A stretch of 47,895 nucleotides of DNA from Dehalococcoidia bacterium (GCA_030605765.1 JAUWHP010000009.1:1-47895), one strand, 5' to 3'; shown: positions 33,820-42,465, counted from the first letter of the stretch. The notes: generated from the letters alone by a model not told the origin. Numbers and translations: made by a program.

Positions 33820-34485
33820 ATGGAGAGCCGCCATTCGTCATTGACTGACGGTCAAGAACAAGCTTATAAACTCGCCTGTCAACAACTGGCAAGCAGAAAT
33901 ATAGAAGAACTCTGCCGTAAGACTGGCGCAAAATCCGTGGATTCCAGCAAGATAACTGTCGAGTACCTAAATCAAGCATATCTTGTTACTCTTCCGAACG
34001 GTGAAGTTTCTTCATGGAACAATGACGAAGAAGTGCCGCTAAAGGATAAAATCTTAATGCTGCACTACTTAGTTTCAGCAAGAGGTACTCCAGCTAGTAA
34101 TAGATTGATCACCTTTAAGCAACTGCCAGGTTGCGCCAGTTATTTTCGAGTGTTTTCCCAGATGACTCTGACGCCGTTTTTAGATCACTTCGGCGAGGAA
34201 CCTCTTCTATTAATAAACGCTGGAGCAAACTTGGGAGGTCACAAAGCGGGTTATGGCGACGTATCCATAACTATAAACGCTTTGCCACGTGTGCCTATAA
34301 CCTTTGTCCTATGGCGAGGCGATGATGAATTCTCCCCCAGAGGAAGCATAATTTTTGACAGTAGTATTTCTGATTTTCTACCCACTGAAGATATAAGAGA
34401 TATTTGCGTGGGTATCCTGTCGAAGTTAATCAGAAGCTTACCCTTAGCAACACAACGGCCTCCAAAGGCTCCTCCGGCACATTGA
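33820..34485 (+). CDS. DUF3786-family protein
   Basis: The 221 residues match DUF3786, seen in anaerobes and often near corrinoid or CODH genes. Recognisable parts are SARGTPASNRLITFKQLPGC, then GEEPLLLINAGANLGGHKAGYGD, the segment INALPRVPITFVLWRGDDEFSPRG and the C-terminal FDSSISDFLPTEDIRDIC. Function is unknown. No ribosome-binding site is evident before ATG 33820. The position between a cNMP-fold gene and cooC, just after the CODH/ACS operon, fits a link with one-carbon metabolism, but that is inference. Confidence 0.8.
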   Translation: MESRHSSLTDGQEQAYKLACQQLASRNIEELCRKTGAKSVDSSKITVEYLNQAYLVTLPNGEVSSWNNDEEVPLKDKILMLHYLVSARGTPASNRLITFKQLPGCASYFRVFSQMTLTPFLDHFGEEPLLLINAGANLGGHKAGYGDVSITINALPRVPITFVLWRGDDEFSPRGSIIFDSSISDFLPTEDIRDICVGILSKLIRSLPLATQRPPKAPPAH

Positions 34486-34662
34486 CGCTGTTCCTGCGAA
34501 AGTCGCTAGTACTGCGAAAGCCTGGCTCCCACATGTCAGAAAGCCCGCAATATTAAACCTTCCCGGTCCCTGGACATAGCCCGCCGAAAGGTGCTGGTTA
34601 ATCTGGTGGCATGACGAGAAGCAGAACCTTGTCTATCGAAAGCCTCTATGTCGTCAGGACTC

Positions 34663-35490
34663 TCATATATGCTCTTCGTAACTGGGAGCTTTCGTATCTC
34701 TTTCCTCTCGCTTATCCCCAAAGAATTCATCCAGCTTGCTCTTTATCTGTTTGGCCTGCTCAACACTCTTTGGCGCCGACTGGTAGACGTTAAAGCCCTG
34801 AACATCAGCATAGAGCAAATCAGGGTCGAAATCCAGGAAGCCCAGAATTTGGTAACTCGATAAGTTTTCCTTGATGAATTGGCGTGCTGACTCATTGTTA
34901 GTCTTAGAACCGACTATGAAGCAATGTCTTACCCCCAGTCCTGAAGCAAATTTCTCAATCGTCCGAGCTGTTTGAAAGCTACGCTGCCCCGGTTCGACTA
35001 CAATTATGAAGGCATCCACCCCTTGAGCTGTTCCACGACCCAGGTGTTCTACTCCAGCGTCCATATCGAGAATCAGCAGCTCATCCCGTTCAAGAATGAG
35101 ATGGCTGAGCAACGCCTTCAGCATGGCGCTCTCAGGGCAGACGCAGCCCGCCAGTGGACCTTTGATTGTCCCCATAACCAAAAGCCTAACCGCTTGCCAC
35201 TCCATAGTGAAGCGGTCTGGAATATCATCAACCTTCGGATTTAGTTGGAAGAAGCTGCCAATAGTGCCTGGTTGTGCTCCAGTGCGCTCATAGATTAGTT
35301 CTCCCATTTGGACGATAGGAGTGATATGCTCAGCTAATTCTGGCGGAATGCCTAAAGCCGAAGCCATATTACCGTCCGGGTCAGCATCAACTACAAGAAC
35401 CTTATGGCCACCCTCAGCGTAAGCCATGGCTAAGAGTGCCGCTAGAGTGGTCTTCCCTACGCCTCCCTTTCCTGAAATAGCTATCTTCAT
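34663..35490 (-). CDS. cooC: CooC-type nickel-insertion ATPase for CO dehydrogenase (canonical)
   Basis: ATP-driven accessory protein that loads nickel into CODH. The 275 residues start with MKIAISGKGGVGKTT, an intact deviant Walker A with signature Lys8. Walker A' is VLVVDADPDGN, the CXC metal site is C116/C118 (AGCVCPESAML), close to C112/C114 of Rhodospirillum CooC, and the switch is LDMDAGVEHLGRG. It is on the opposite strand from the CODH/ACS operon and two other CooC-like genes, so it has its own promoter. AAGGG precedes the ATG at short spacing. This is the only one of the three with a complete canonical motif set. Confidence 0.92.
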   Translation of the reverse strand: MKIAISGKGGVGKTTLAALLAMAYAEGGHKVLVVDADPDGNMASALGIPPELAEHITPIVQMGELIYERTGAQPGTIGSFFQLNPKVDDIPDRFTMEWQAVRLLVMGTIKGPLAGCVCPESAMLKALLSHLILERDELLILDMDAGVEHLGRGTAQGVDAFIIVVEPGQRSFQTARTIEKFASGLGVRHCFIVGSKTNNESARQFIKENLSSYQILGFLDFDPDLLYADVQGFNVYQSAPKSVEQAKQIKSKLDEFFGDKREERDTKAPSYEEHI

Positions 35491-35980
35491 TAGCCCTTAA
35501 CCTATAACCAATTCTAACACCTAAGCGAGCAGGCTACTACATTAGCCCCGTACGAAGTTACTGTAAAGATTTAGTAGGCCAGAATTTTAAATGACTAGCA
35601 TTGCCTAATCCCTCATATCTCCATAAGCTAATGCTTGTAATACTTGAGGCTCTTCCAAATACAAGATGAGCCTGAGAGAAGAGGCAACTGGTTTGTGATT
35701 GGGACATGCGACTGATCATGAACGATAGAAATCTACAAACAATAGAACAAGCCAGACAATTAGAATAGACTTAGTTGGTACTCGCTTTTGCGTGTTGCTA
35801 TCCAGCAAGAATGCCAACCTGACTGTTCAGCTATCTTGCCATGCTGTATCTGTGTTTATTTTAAAGGTTTACGCCAAGGATCTTCCCAGGCTGAGTTTGA
35901 GAATGTATATATTACATTGATTTTCCTGAGGTGTTCAGCTTACAATTTTGATAGTTTAGAGGAGGCAAAGTAAAAGCTTA
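35491..35980. other. 490-bp divergent intergenic region
   Basis: No convincing gene. The right part holds the promoter for the MoeB-like gene. Very short open frames such as ATG 35706 to a stop near 35768 (20 codons, MNDRNLQTIEQARQLE at its end) are too small to support. The left part should contain the cooC promoter, but no good box pair stands out. Confidence 0.5.
35917..35946 (+). promoter_or_regulatory. Promoter candidate for the MoeB/ThiF-like gene
   Basis: TTGATT (35917-35922), 18 bp, TACAAT (35941-35946), followed by GGAGG at 35961-35965. Start codon ATG at 35981 is 15 bp past the GGAGG, somewhat far. Confidence 0.5.
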
Positions 35981-36745
35981 ATGAAAGGAACGAAGAGGAA
36001 CATGCTTACGAAGAGCGATCTCAGCAGATATGGACGGCAGCTCTTATATCCAAGTTTTGGTCGGCAGGGGCAAGAGAAGCTTAAGCGCTCCCATGTAGTG
36101 GTGGCTGGGCTTGGTGGGTTGGGAACCAGCGCTTCTACATATTTAGCCTGTGCTGGTGTAGGTCATATTACGCTAGTGGATTGTGACCGCGTGGAGCTTT
36201 CTAATTTAAATCGGCAAATTCTTCATTGGGATGAGGATATCGGAGAGGCGAAGCCATTCTCAGCAGCACGGAAACTGGCTAAATTGAACCCCTCGATAGA
36301 GATTACCCCGCTTTTTGAGAGAATTACTGAGGGGAATGTGCGGGACATTATTATAGGGGCAGATGTGGTAATAGACGGGATGGATAATTTCGAAACCAGG
36401 CTTGTTCTTAACTCAGCATGTGTAGCAGAAAGAACCCCTTTCATCCATGGTGGGGTTTATGGGCTCATTGGTGAGGTTACCACTATAATTCCTGGTGAAA
36501 CCCCTTGCCTTTCTTGCATTTACCCTGCTGCCCCAGAGAATAGAGTAAGGGCATTTCCAGTTTTCGGTGTGACTCCAGCTTTGATAGCTACCCTGCAAGT
36601 TACGGAAGTGATTAAACTCCTCGCTGGCTTCGGTAATTTGCTGACTAACAAGATGTTGTATATCGATGGTGAAAGGATGGAGTTCACCATAGCCGATTTG
36701 GCTAAGAGGCCTGAGTGCAGGGTTTGCGGAGGCAGTGAGCCTTGA
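35981..36745 (+). CDS. MoeB/ThiF-family adenylyltransferase (E1-like)
   Basis: Activates the C-terminal Gly-Gly of a ubiquitin-like sulfur carrier by adenylation; the MoaD-like protein at 39400 is the likely partner. The 254 residues show YGRQLLYPSFGRQGQEKL, nucleotide-binding VVAGLGGLGTSASTYLACAG, LVDCDRVELSNLNRQILH and VVIDGMDNFETR. Zinc cysteines are in CLSCIYP and the C-terminal CRVCGG. ATG 36002, where similarity begins, is an alternative start. There is no rhodanese domain. With the aldehyde oxidoreductase downstream, the role is most likely tungsten/molybdenum pterin synthesis, though thiamine synthesis is an alternative since Thi4 lies 7 kb away. Confidence 0.85.
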   Translation: MKGTKRNMLTKSDLSRYGRQLLYPSFGRQGQEKLKRSHVVVAGLGGLGTSASTYLACAGVGHITLVDCDRVELSNLNRQILHWDEDIGEAKPFSAARKLAKLNPSIEITPLFERITEGNVRDIIIGADVVIDGMDNFETRLVLNSACVAERTPFIHGGVYGLIGEVTTIIPGETPCLSCIYPAAPENRVRAFPVFGVTPALIATLQVTEVIKLLAGFGNLLTNKMLYIDGERMEFTIADLAKRPECRVCGGSEP

Positions 36746-36869
36746 TGCGTGTGAAGGCCAAGTTTAGCTAGCAGCTGAAATTTTGCCTGTGGGCAATTCC
36801 TCATTACCTCGTATTATCCGGGATGGGAGGGGTGATGAAGGGGTTTCTGATTAGGGTGAAAACTAACGC

Positions 36870-36898
36870 TTGACAGCGTCATTGCTCATTGGTACTAT
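36870..36898 (+). promoter_or_regulatory. Strong sigma-70-type promoter before the Rrf2 regulator
   Basis: Perfect TTGACA (36870-36875), 17 bp, TACTAT (36893-36898), giving a start point near 36905 and a ~30-nt leader. The AT-rich stretch around GTCGAC (36918-36923) lies just downstream of the start point and could be the regulator's own operator (inference). Confidence 0.65.
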
Positions 36899-36933
36899 AC
36901 CATGTTGATTCATTTAGTCGACAATATAATGTG

Positions 36934-37416
36934 ATGAAGCTTTCTACTAGAGGGCGATATGGTACGAGAGCGCTTTTAGATTTAGCCTTGCACTCCGATG
37001 AAAGCCCAGTGCCTTTGAAAGATATTGCTCGAAGACAGCAAATTTCTCTGCCGTATCTGGAGCATCTGGTTACGCCTCTCGTAGCGGGAGAGATAATAAG
37101 AAGCATTCGAGGGGCTCACGGTGGAATTTCACTGCTTAAGTCCCCTGAAAAAATTAGGCTTAGTGAGGTAATTCGACTCCTCGAAGGATCGATTGCCCCG
37201 GTAGAGTGTGTTATTCATCCTGATATATGTCCGCGTGTTGGTTCTTGCGCCATGTGTGATATTTGGGATGAGATAAGGAAGGCGATATGCGGGGTTTTAG
37301 AGGGTACGACGTTGCAGGAGTTAGTCGAGCGGCAAAGGCAAAAAGAAGCGAGCCGAAACGGCGAGACGCTCGGGTCAGAGGGAGCTGTACGCGCCGAGCA
37401 GCCAAAGGATACTTAG
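36934..37416 (+). CDS. Rrf2-family transcriptional regulator, probably iron-sulfur
   Basis: The 160 residues start with MKLSTRGRYGTRALLDLALH, the classic Rrf2/IscR winged-helix opening; the frame also runs upstream to 36889, but this ATG is the family start. Recognition region: QQISLPYLEHLVTPLVAGEIIRS, then the wing RGAHGGISLLKSPEKI. The cluster-binding region has cysteines in ECVIHPDICPRVGSCAMCDIW, four in place of the usual three, so a [2Fe-2S] or [4Fe-4S] sensor is plausible. The last ~20 residues are charged and unconserved. It precedes the tungsten oxidoreductase gene and probably controls it or itself in response to iron-sulfur or redox state. Confidence 0.88.
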   Translation: MKLSTRGRYGTRALLDLALHSDESPVPLKDIARRQQISLPYLEHLVTPLVAGEIIRSIRGAHGGISLLKSPEKIRLSEVIRLLEGSIAPVECVIHPDICPRVGSCAMCDIWDEIRKAICGVLEGTTLQELVERQRQKEASRNGETLGSEGAVRAEQPKDT

Positions 37417-37566
37417 TGATGGGAGCAGTAGAACCAAATAGTGTACGCATAGGGGAGAAGCTGGAAATAAGACACAGTTGTAGATTGCCACCAAAGTATA
37501 AGGGCCAAGGGCCAATTGGTGAAAGCAAAAACAGCTAGAAATGCTAATTATGGGAGACGATATGCA

Positions 37567-39357
37567 ATGGAAAAGTATAGGTTGCTAAGGATTAACCTGT
37601 CAGAGGGATTGGTGAAGGAGGAAATAATACCGCCTGAGTTAATACATAAATATGCTGGTGGAAAGGGGTTAGGCGCCTATTATCTCTATAAAGAGTTAAG
37701 GGCTAAGACTGACCCACTGGGGCCTGATAACAAACTTATATTTATGGCTGGCCCCTTAACAGGCATCATGCCCAGTTGTACGCGTTATGCGGTGGTGACG
37801 AAGTCACCCTTGACAGGAGCATACGCCGATTCTTTTTCCGGCGGTAATTTTTCGTATGAGCTAAGGAAGGCAGGATATCTTGGAATTATCATTGAAGGGA
37901 AAAGCCCAAATTTAGTTGCTCTTAAGATAGAGGGGCAAAGCGTGGCGCTGGAAGACGTTTGCTCCACTCTTAAAGGAAAGAGCACTAGGGAGACAAGCGA
38001 ATATTATCCAGGTTTTAGCGTGGCATCGATTGGCCCTGGCGGGGAAAACCTGGTCAAGTTTGCATGTATATTGAACAATGTGACCGGGAGCGGGCGTCCT
38101 GGAGCGGCAGGGCGTTGTGGTGTTGGCGCTGTGATGGGGTCAAAGAACCTGAAGGCAATTGCCATTAAGAGCAACGGGAAACTCGAGATTCCTGAGATAA
38201 CAAAGGAACTCCAGAGGAAACACTTTAAACGCCTTGCCGATAACAAGGACCTCAGGGAGTTTTTCAGTGGCGGTATGTTCACTCCCAATATTGACATGTG
38301 TGACGAAGCACATATTGTACCCACCAGGAACTTTACTGCGGGCTCGTTTGACCAGGTTAGAAATATTAATGAAGCTGCACTGCGACCGCATGTTATAAAG
38401 AAGTCTAGCTGCCATCTGTGCCCCATTGGCTGTGGCAACACAGTAAGGGTGAATGAAGGTCCTTTTGCGGGCACTGAAGCTACAGTATCGTATGAGCCTG
38501 TGGTACTGCTCGGAGCAAACTGTGGGCAGGGGGATTTGAGCACGGTATTAGAATCCATAAGGCTGGCTAATGAATATGGCCTTGACGTAATGTCGTTGGG
38601 AGACGTCATTGCCTTTGCTATGGAATGCTCAGAGAAAGGCCTGATAGATTATGAGATTCACTTTGGCGATTCGGGAAAACAGGTAGAGTTAGTAAAGATG
38701 ATAGCTACCAGGGAGGGAATAGGGGACCTTCTTGCTGAAGGTGTTAAAATGGCCTCAGTGAAAATAGCAAAAGGCTCAGGGGATTTTGCCATTCATGTTA
38801 AGGGACTTGAATTCCCCGGGTACGACCCTAGAGGGTCGAGAGGGATGGCTCTTGCTTATGCCACATCCGATCGAGGTAGTTGCCATCAAAGAGCGTATCC
38901 AACTGCTGCTGAAGTTCTTGACAAAACAGCAGACCCGTTCACTACTACGGGGAAAGCCGCATTGGTGAAGCGATTGCAGGATTACAACGCTGCTGCGTGG
39001 AGCCTTATAACATGCGATTGTGTGCCATATTCGGCAGAGTGGTTGGCAGAGGTGCTTACTTCCCTTGGGCTGGATGCCGATGAAAAAGGATTCATGACTC
39101 TGGGTGAGAGAGTCTACAATGTGACCAGACTATTTAATGTTCGTGAAGGCCTCTCTCGAAAGGATGACACATTGCCCAGGAGATTTACTGAACCCATGGA
39201 AGACACGGGCTGGAGGATTCCGGTGGAGGATTTTGAGAGAATGCTGGACGAATATTATGAGCTTCGGGGATGGGATAGGAAAACGGGAGTTCCCAAGCTG
39301 GAGAAGATTCGGGAGCTTGGGGTAGAGGAACTGGCACCACAGAAAAAAAGCGGTTAG
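37567..39357 (+). CDS. aor: Aldehyde ferredoxin oxidoreductase (tungsten enzyme)
   Basis: Oxidises aldehydes to acids with ferredoxin, using a tungsten bis-pterin cofactor. From ATG 37567 there are 596 residues, a normal length; the frame extends back to a GTG at 37516 that is less likely. GGGAG lies about 10 bp before the ATG. N-terminal signature is YRLLRINLSEG then YAGGKGLGAYYLYKEL. Cluster cysteines are in CHLCPIGCGN near residue 280 and the late TCDCVPYS near 481. Cofactor-binding stretches include GRPGAAGRCGVGAVMGSKNLKAI and GYDPRGSRGMALAYATSDRG. A MoaD-like gene follows and a MoeB-like gene precedes, forming a self-contained cofactor set. Substrate not determinable. Confidence 0.93.
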   Translation: MEKYRLLRINLSEGLVKEEIIPPELIHKYAGGKGLGAYYLYKELRAKTDPLGPDNKLIFMAGPLTGIMPSCTRYAVVTKSPLTGAYADSFSGGNFSYELRKAGYLGIIIEGKSPNLVALKIEGQSVALEDVCSTLKGKSTRETSEYYPGFSVASIGPGGENLVKFACILNNVTGSGRPGAAGRCGVGAVMGSKNLKAIAIKSNGKLEIPEITKELQRKHFKRLADNKDLREFFSGGMFTPNIDMCDEAHIVPTRNFTAGSFDQVRNINEAALRPHVIKKSSCHLCPIGCGNTVRVNEGPFAGTEATVSYEPVVLLGANCGQGDLSTVLESIRLANEYGLDVMSLGDVIAFAMECSEKGLIDYEIHFGDSGKQVELVKMIATREGIGDLLAEGVKMASVKIAKGSGDFAIHVKGLEFPGYDPRGSRGMALAYATSDRGSCHQRAYPTAAEVLDKTADPFTTTGKAALVKRLQDYNAAAWSLITCDCVPYSAEWLAEVLTSLGLDADEKGFMTLGERVYNVTRLFNVREGLSRKDDTLPRRFTEPMEDTGWRIPVEDFERMLDEYYELRGWDRKTGVPKLEKIRELGVEELAPQKKSG

Positions 39358-39399
39358 ACGAAGGGGGAAACGATTTTCGCCTGAATCGCGTGAGCCACA

Positions 39400-39672
39400 A
39401 TGAGCATCAAGGTAAGAATTGCTTGGCATCTGAAGCACTTGACCGGTGATCAGGGATTGGTTGAGACAGAAGGGCGAAATGTTGGCGAGTGCCTTGACAA
39501 CTTGGAGGTGCGGTTTCCTGGCATTAAGGAGGAAATTAGCGTCAGGCAAAGGGAGCTGAGGGGCCTTTACCAGATTTATATTAAATCGACGAATTCGTAT
39601 ACACTGAAACTGGATAGGCCGGTGAAGAAGAATGATGAACTCACTATTCAGTTTATCGTCAGTGGTGGCTGA
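39400..39672 (+). CDS. MoaD/ThiS-family sulfur carrier
   Basis: A 90-residue ubiquitin-fold protein ending in SGG, the C-terminal Gly-Gly that is adenylated and thiocarboxylated. Features: N-terminal strand IKVRIAWHLKHLTG, the NVGECLDNLEVRFPGIKEEI helix and final DELTIQFIVSGG. Standing 42 bp after the aldehyde ferredoxin oxidoreductase gene, it most likely delivers sulfur for its tungstopterin, with the MoeB-like protein as activator. Confidence 0.88.
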   Translation: MSIKVRIAWHLKHLTGDQGLVETEGRNVGECLDNLEVRFPGIKEEISVRQRELRGLYQIYIKSTNSYTLKLDRPVKKNDELTIQFIVSGG

Positions 39673-39771
39673 AATTTGGATGGTAATTTGCTTGCTCGTC
39701 CTTTTTACAGCCCGCCGGGTATCTCGTCCACTGCCTTAGTTAACAGATGAAAAGTTAGCCAGGTTAATCCT

Positions 39772-39802
39772 CAATAGCGAAGCTTTAATGCTAGAGCTAT
39801 TG
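39772..39802. promoter_or_regulatory. Inverted repeat before arsM, possible operator
   Basis: CAATAGC (39772-39778) and GCTATTG (39796-39802) are perfect 7-bp inverted repeats around a 17-nt centre, 26 bp before the arsM start. It could bind a dimeric repressor of the ArsR type or form an RNA hairpin. No arsR gene is visible in the window. Confidence 0.4.
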
Positions 39803-39827
39803 TGGTGCAAATGCCAGGAGGTGAATT

Positions 39828-40586
39828 ATGGAAGAGAAGAAAATCAAGGAAGTGGTGAAGGCGAGATACGCTCAGATAGCTAAGCAAGACCAACAGAACT
39901 GTTGCCCAAGTTGTGCTTGCGGAGCCAGTCCCCTGTCCCAAGCTCAGGCTATCGGATACTTGAGAGAGGATTTGGAACATATTCCAGAAGAGGCGGTTAT
40001 AGGTTTGGGGTGTGGTAATCCCACCGCTATAGCAGACCTGAAACCGGGCGAGGTAGTCCTGGATTTAGGGTCGGGTGCAGGGGTAGATGTATTCTTGGCA
40101 GCTAATAGGGTTGGCTCCACCGGCAGGGTTATCGGAGTTGATATGACGGAGGAAATGGGAGACAAGGCAAAAGGTATCGCCAGGAGTTATGGCTACCATA
40201 ATGTAGAGTTTCGCCTGGCGGAAATTGAGAAACTTCCCATCGAGGATGAATCTGTGGACGTCGTTATCAGTAACTGCGTTATCAATCTATCACCAGATAA
40301 ATCTAAAGCCTTCCGGGAGGCTTACCGGGCTCTGAAGCCCGGTGGAAGGCTCATAGTTTCCGATATAGTTTCCCAGAGAGAACTCCCCGATGAGATAAAG
40401 AATGACCTTGATGCCTGGACAGGATGTATCGCTGGAGCTTTAGAGCAGCAAGAATACTTGGGCGAGGTAAAGAAGGCCGGCTTCGAGGATGTGATGGTGG
40501 TGTCCAGTAGAGAATTCTATATAGAGAGTAAGGGAAACGGAGCTATAGAAAAGCTTTTGAACATTACAGTTAAGGCGTATAAGTGA
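39828..40586 (+). CDS. arsM: Arsenite S-adenosylmethionine methyltransferase
   Basis: Methylates arsenite stepwise to volatile or less toxic species. The 252 residues contain the SAM-binding LDLGSGAGVDVFLAANRVG and PGGRLIVSDIV. Cysteines known to bind arsenite in ArsM match GLGCGNPTAIADL, VVISNCVINLS and WTGCIAGAL. An N-terminal CCPSCACG adds a Cys-rich patch. CCAGGAGGTG precedes the ATG. It begins the arsenic block, 16 bp before acr3. Confidence 0.93.
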   Translation: MEEKKIKEVVKARYAQIAKQDQQNCCPSCACGASPLSQAQAIGYLREDLEHIPEEAVIGLGCGNPTAIADLKPGEVVLDLGSGAGVDVFLAANRVGSTGRVIGVDMTEEMGDKAKGIARSYGYHNVEFRLAEIEKLPIEDESVDVVISNCVINLSPDKSKAFREAYRALKPGGRLIVSDIVSQRELPDEIKNDLDAWTGCIAGALEQQEYLGEVKKAGFEDVMVVSSREFYIESKGNGAIEKLLNITVKAYK

Positions 40587-40602
40587 GAAACTGAGGCGCA
40601 AT

Positions 40603-41691
40603 ATGGCCCAAGAAAGGGAGAGAAGGCTTGGAGTTTGGGAAAAATACCTGAGCCTGTGGGTAGCACTTTGTATTGGTGCCGGGATAGGGATAGGGAAGGT
40701 TTTCCCTAAAATCTCCGACGTATTAGGCGGGCTAACTGTTGCCAATGTCTCTGTCCCGGTTGCTATTTGTTTGTTCCTGATGATCTATCCCATAATGGTG
40801 CAGATAGATTTCAGCCAGGTGAAAAAGGCAGTCAGAACCCCAAAGCCAATAATCACCACTCTTGTTGCCAACTGGGCGGTAAAACCCTTTACCATGGCTT
40901 TCTTCGCCTGGCTGTTCATGGGCGTAGTTTTCAAGGGCTTCTTATTACCCGAGATCGCTCAGGAATACCGGGCGGGAATGATTCTTCTCGGAGTTGCCCC
41001 TTGCACTGCTATGGTTCTGATGTGGAGCTATCTGGCAAAAGGGGATATGGCGCATACGCTGGTAATGACCGCCATAAACTCGCTATCAATGGTGTTCCTC
41101 TATGCCCCGTTGGCTCAGTTTCTCTTGGGAATTTCGGGAATTACTATACCTTGGGCCACGATAGCCTTTTCGGTGGCAGTCTACATTTGTCTCCCCCTTC
41201 TGTGTGGCTATTTCACCAGAACTCAGACGATTAAGCGGAGGGGCATAGCATGGTTTGAATCAAAGTTAATTCCTCCCCTGCGCACCGTGTCGATAATCGC
41301 CCTCCTCGTCACTCTGGTGATCCTATTCAGTCTGCAAGGAAACATAATCACGGAACTTCCGGCAGCCGTGGGCATGATTGCCATCGGGATATTCTGCAAT
41401 ATCCTTCTTGTCTTTGCCCTCACCTACCTTATCTCTAGACCTATTCGCCTCTCCTATGAGGATGCGGCACCAACAGCAATAATCGCTGGAAGCAATCACT
41501 TTGAGGTAGCCGTTGCTGTAGCAACGACCGTCTTTGGCCTCTCTTCAGGAGCAGCGCTGGCTACAGTTGTTGGCGTGCTCACGGAAGTCCCCTTTATGCT
41601 CTTTTTGGTATGGCTCTGTAGAAAGACAAGGGGGTTCTTCTACCAACCACAGCTTCAATACGCCGATGATGAGACCGAGGGAGGTAAGTAA
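40603..41691 (+). CDS. acr3: Arsenite efflux transporter, ACR3 family
   Basis: Membrane carrier that expels arsenite. The 362 residues form about ten membrane helices. The conserved ACR3 segment GVAPCTAMVLMWSYLAKGD contains the essential cysteine, and ALTYLISRPIRLSYEDAAPTAIIAGSNHFEVAVA matches the family's later core. GAGG lies just before ATG 40603. The permease gene follows directly with its TTG start at the base after the stop. Confidence 0.93.
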   Translation: MAQERERRLGVWEKYLSLWVALCIGAGIGIGKVFPKISDVLGGLTVANVSVPVAICLFLMIYPIMVQIDFSQVKKAVRTPKPIITTLVANWAVKPFTMAFFAWLFMGVVFKGFLLPEIAQEYRAGMILLGVAPCTAMVLMWSYLAKGDMAHTLVMTAINSLSMVFLYAPLAQFLLGISGITIPWATIAFSVAVYICLPLLCGYFTRTQTIKRRGIAWFESKLIPPLRTVSIIALLVTLVILFSLQGNIITELPAAVGMIAIGIFCNILLVFALTYLISRPIRLSYEDAAPTAIIAGSNHFEVAVAVATTVFGLSSGAALATVVGVLTEVPFMLFLVWLCRKTRGFFYQPQLQYADDETEGGK

Positions 41692-42198
41692 TTGATAGCC
41701 CGGTTTTTCATCGTATTTAAGGATTATCTCATCGAAGTATTGCCCTTCCTTGCAATAGGGTTCTTCTTGAGCGGCTTGATCCATGAATTTGTTCCTACAG
41801 GGTTGGGGGAAAGACACCTTGGTGGGCGGGGAATAAAGCCTCTCCTCTACTCCACACTTGCCGGGATAGCCCTCCCCATTTGCTGCTTTGGCTCTCTCCC
41901 GGTAGCGATGAGCCTACATCAGAAGGGTGCAAGGTTAGGTTCTGTGTTAGCCTTGCTGGTGGCAACACCGGCTACTTCCATAAGCGCTCTCCTGGTTTGT
42001 TATGCCTTGCTGGGCATAGAGTTCACCGTGTTCATATTCTTTGCTGTGATCTTGATGGGGCTGGTTATGGGCGCTATTGGAAATCTTATCAGGTTTGAGG
42101 CACCACGGGGTCGGGCAGGAGAGCTTGCCACAGACCCTGTCTGTGGAATGAGTGTGGATACGGCGAAGGGATTAAAAACAGAATATGGGGGCAAGTGA
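41692..42198 (+). CDS. Half-size permease (UPF0718/ArsP-like) ending in a cut YHS motif
   Basis: The 168-residue protein resembles the N-terminal half of the two-part UPF0718/SO_0444-type metal permeases: about four helices with LPFLAIGFFLSGLIHEFVP and the core LPICCFGSLPVAMSLHQKGA. Residues 145-168 read DPVCGMSVDTAKGLKTEYGGK, the beginning of a YHS heavy-metal domain, but the stop comes before the YFCS half. TTG 41692 is the start, preceded by GGGAGG. It is either a true half-permease or a truncated gene; no second half is visible in the 300 bp that follow. Confidence 0.7.
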   Translation: MIARFFIVFKDYLIEVLPFLAIGFFLSGLIHEFVPTGLGERHLGGRGIKPLLYSTLAGIALPICCFGSLPVAMSLHQKGARLGSVLALLVATPATSISALLVCYALLGIEFTVFIFFAVILMGLVMGAIGNLIRFEAPRGRAGELATDPVCGMSVDTAKGLKTEYGGK

Positions 42199-42309
42199 GA
42201 AGAAAAGGTATTAGCTACTAAGCGTATGTAATATGAAGGTATTCTTGATGGCGAGCAGGGGGTGTAAAAAATAAAGCATTAAATTCTCAAACAGAAGAAG
42301 GCTAAAAAC

Positions 42310-42465
42310 ATGAAATTTGCAAGCCTGTGCGGAGAAGGATACTGCTCTCCGGTAATCAAGATAACGGATGGGGAAGTGGAAATAGGAGAGAAAGGCGACA
42401 TCTGTGTCGTCACTAAGGAACAGTGGGAGACGTTCAAGGAGAAGATACTAAAGAAAGAACTCTAA
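42310..42465 (+). CDS. 51-residue protein with a Cys-rich N-terminus
   Basis: A small gene from ATG 42310 to TAA 42463-42465. It opens with KFASLCGEGYCSPVIKI and continues with ITDGEVEIGEKGDICVVTKEQW, ending in a Lys-rich helix. The pattern of a short Cys motif followed by a DG-V-IGE-G strand pair and a helix is seen in small uncharacterised proteins of anaerobes. No ribosome-binding site is clear. Reading frame composition and the fit between the permease and CDF genes support it being real; function unknown. Confidence 0.55.
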   Translation: MKFASLCGEGYCSPVIKITDGEVEIGEKGDICVVTKEQWETFKEKILKKEL

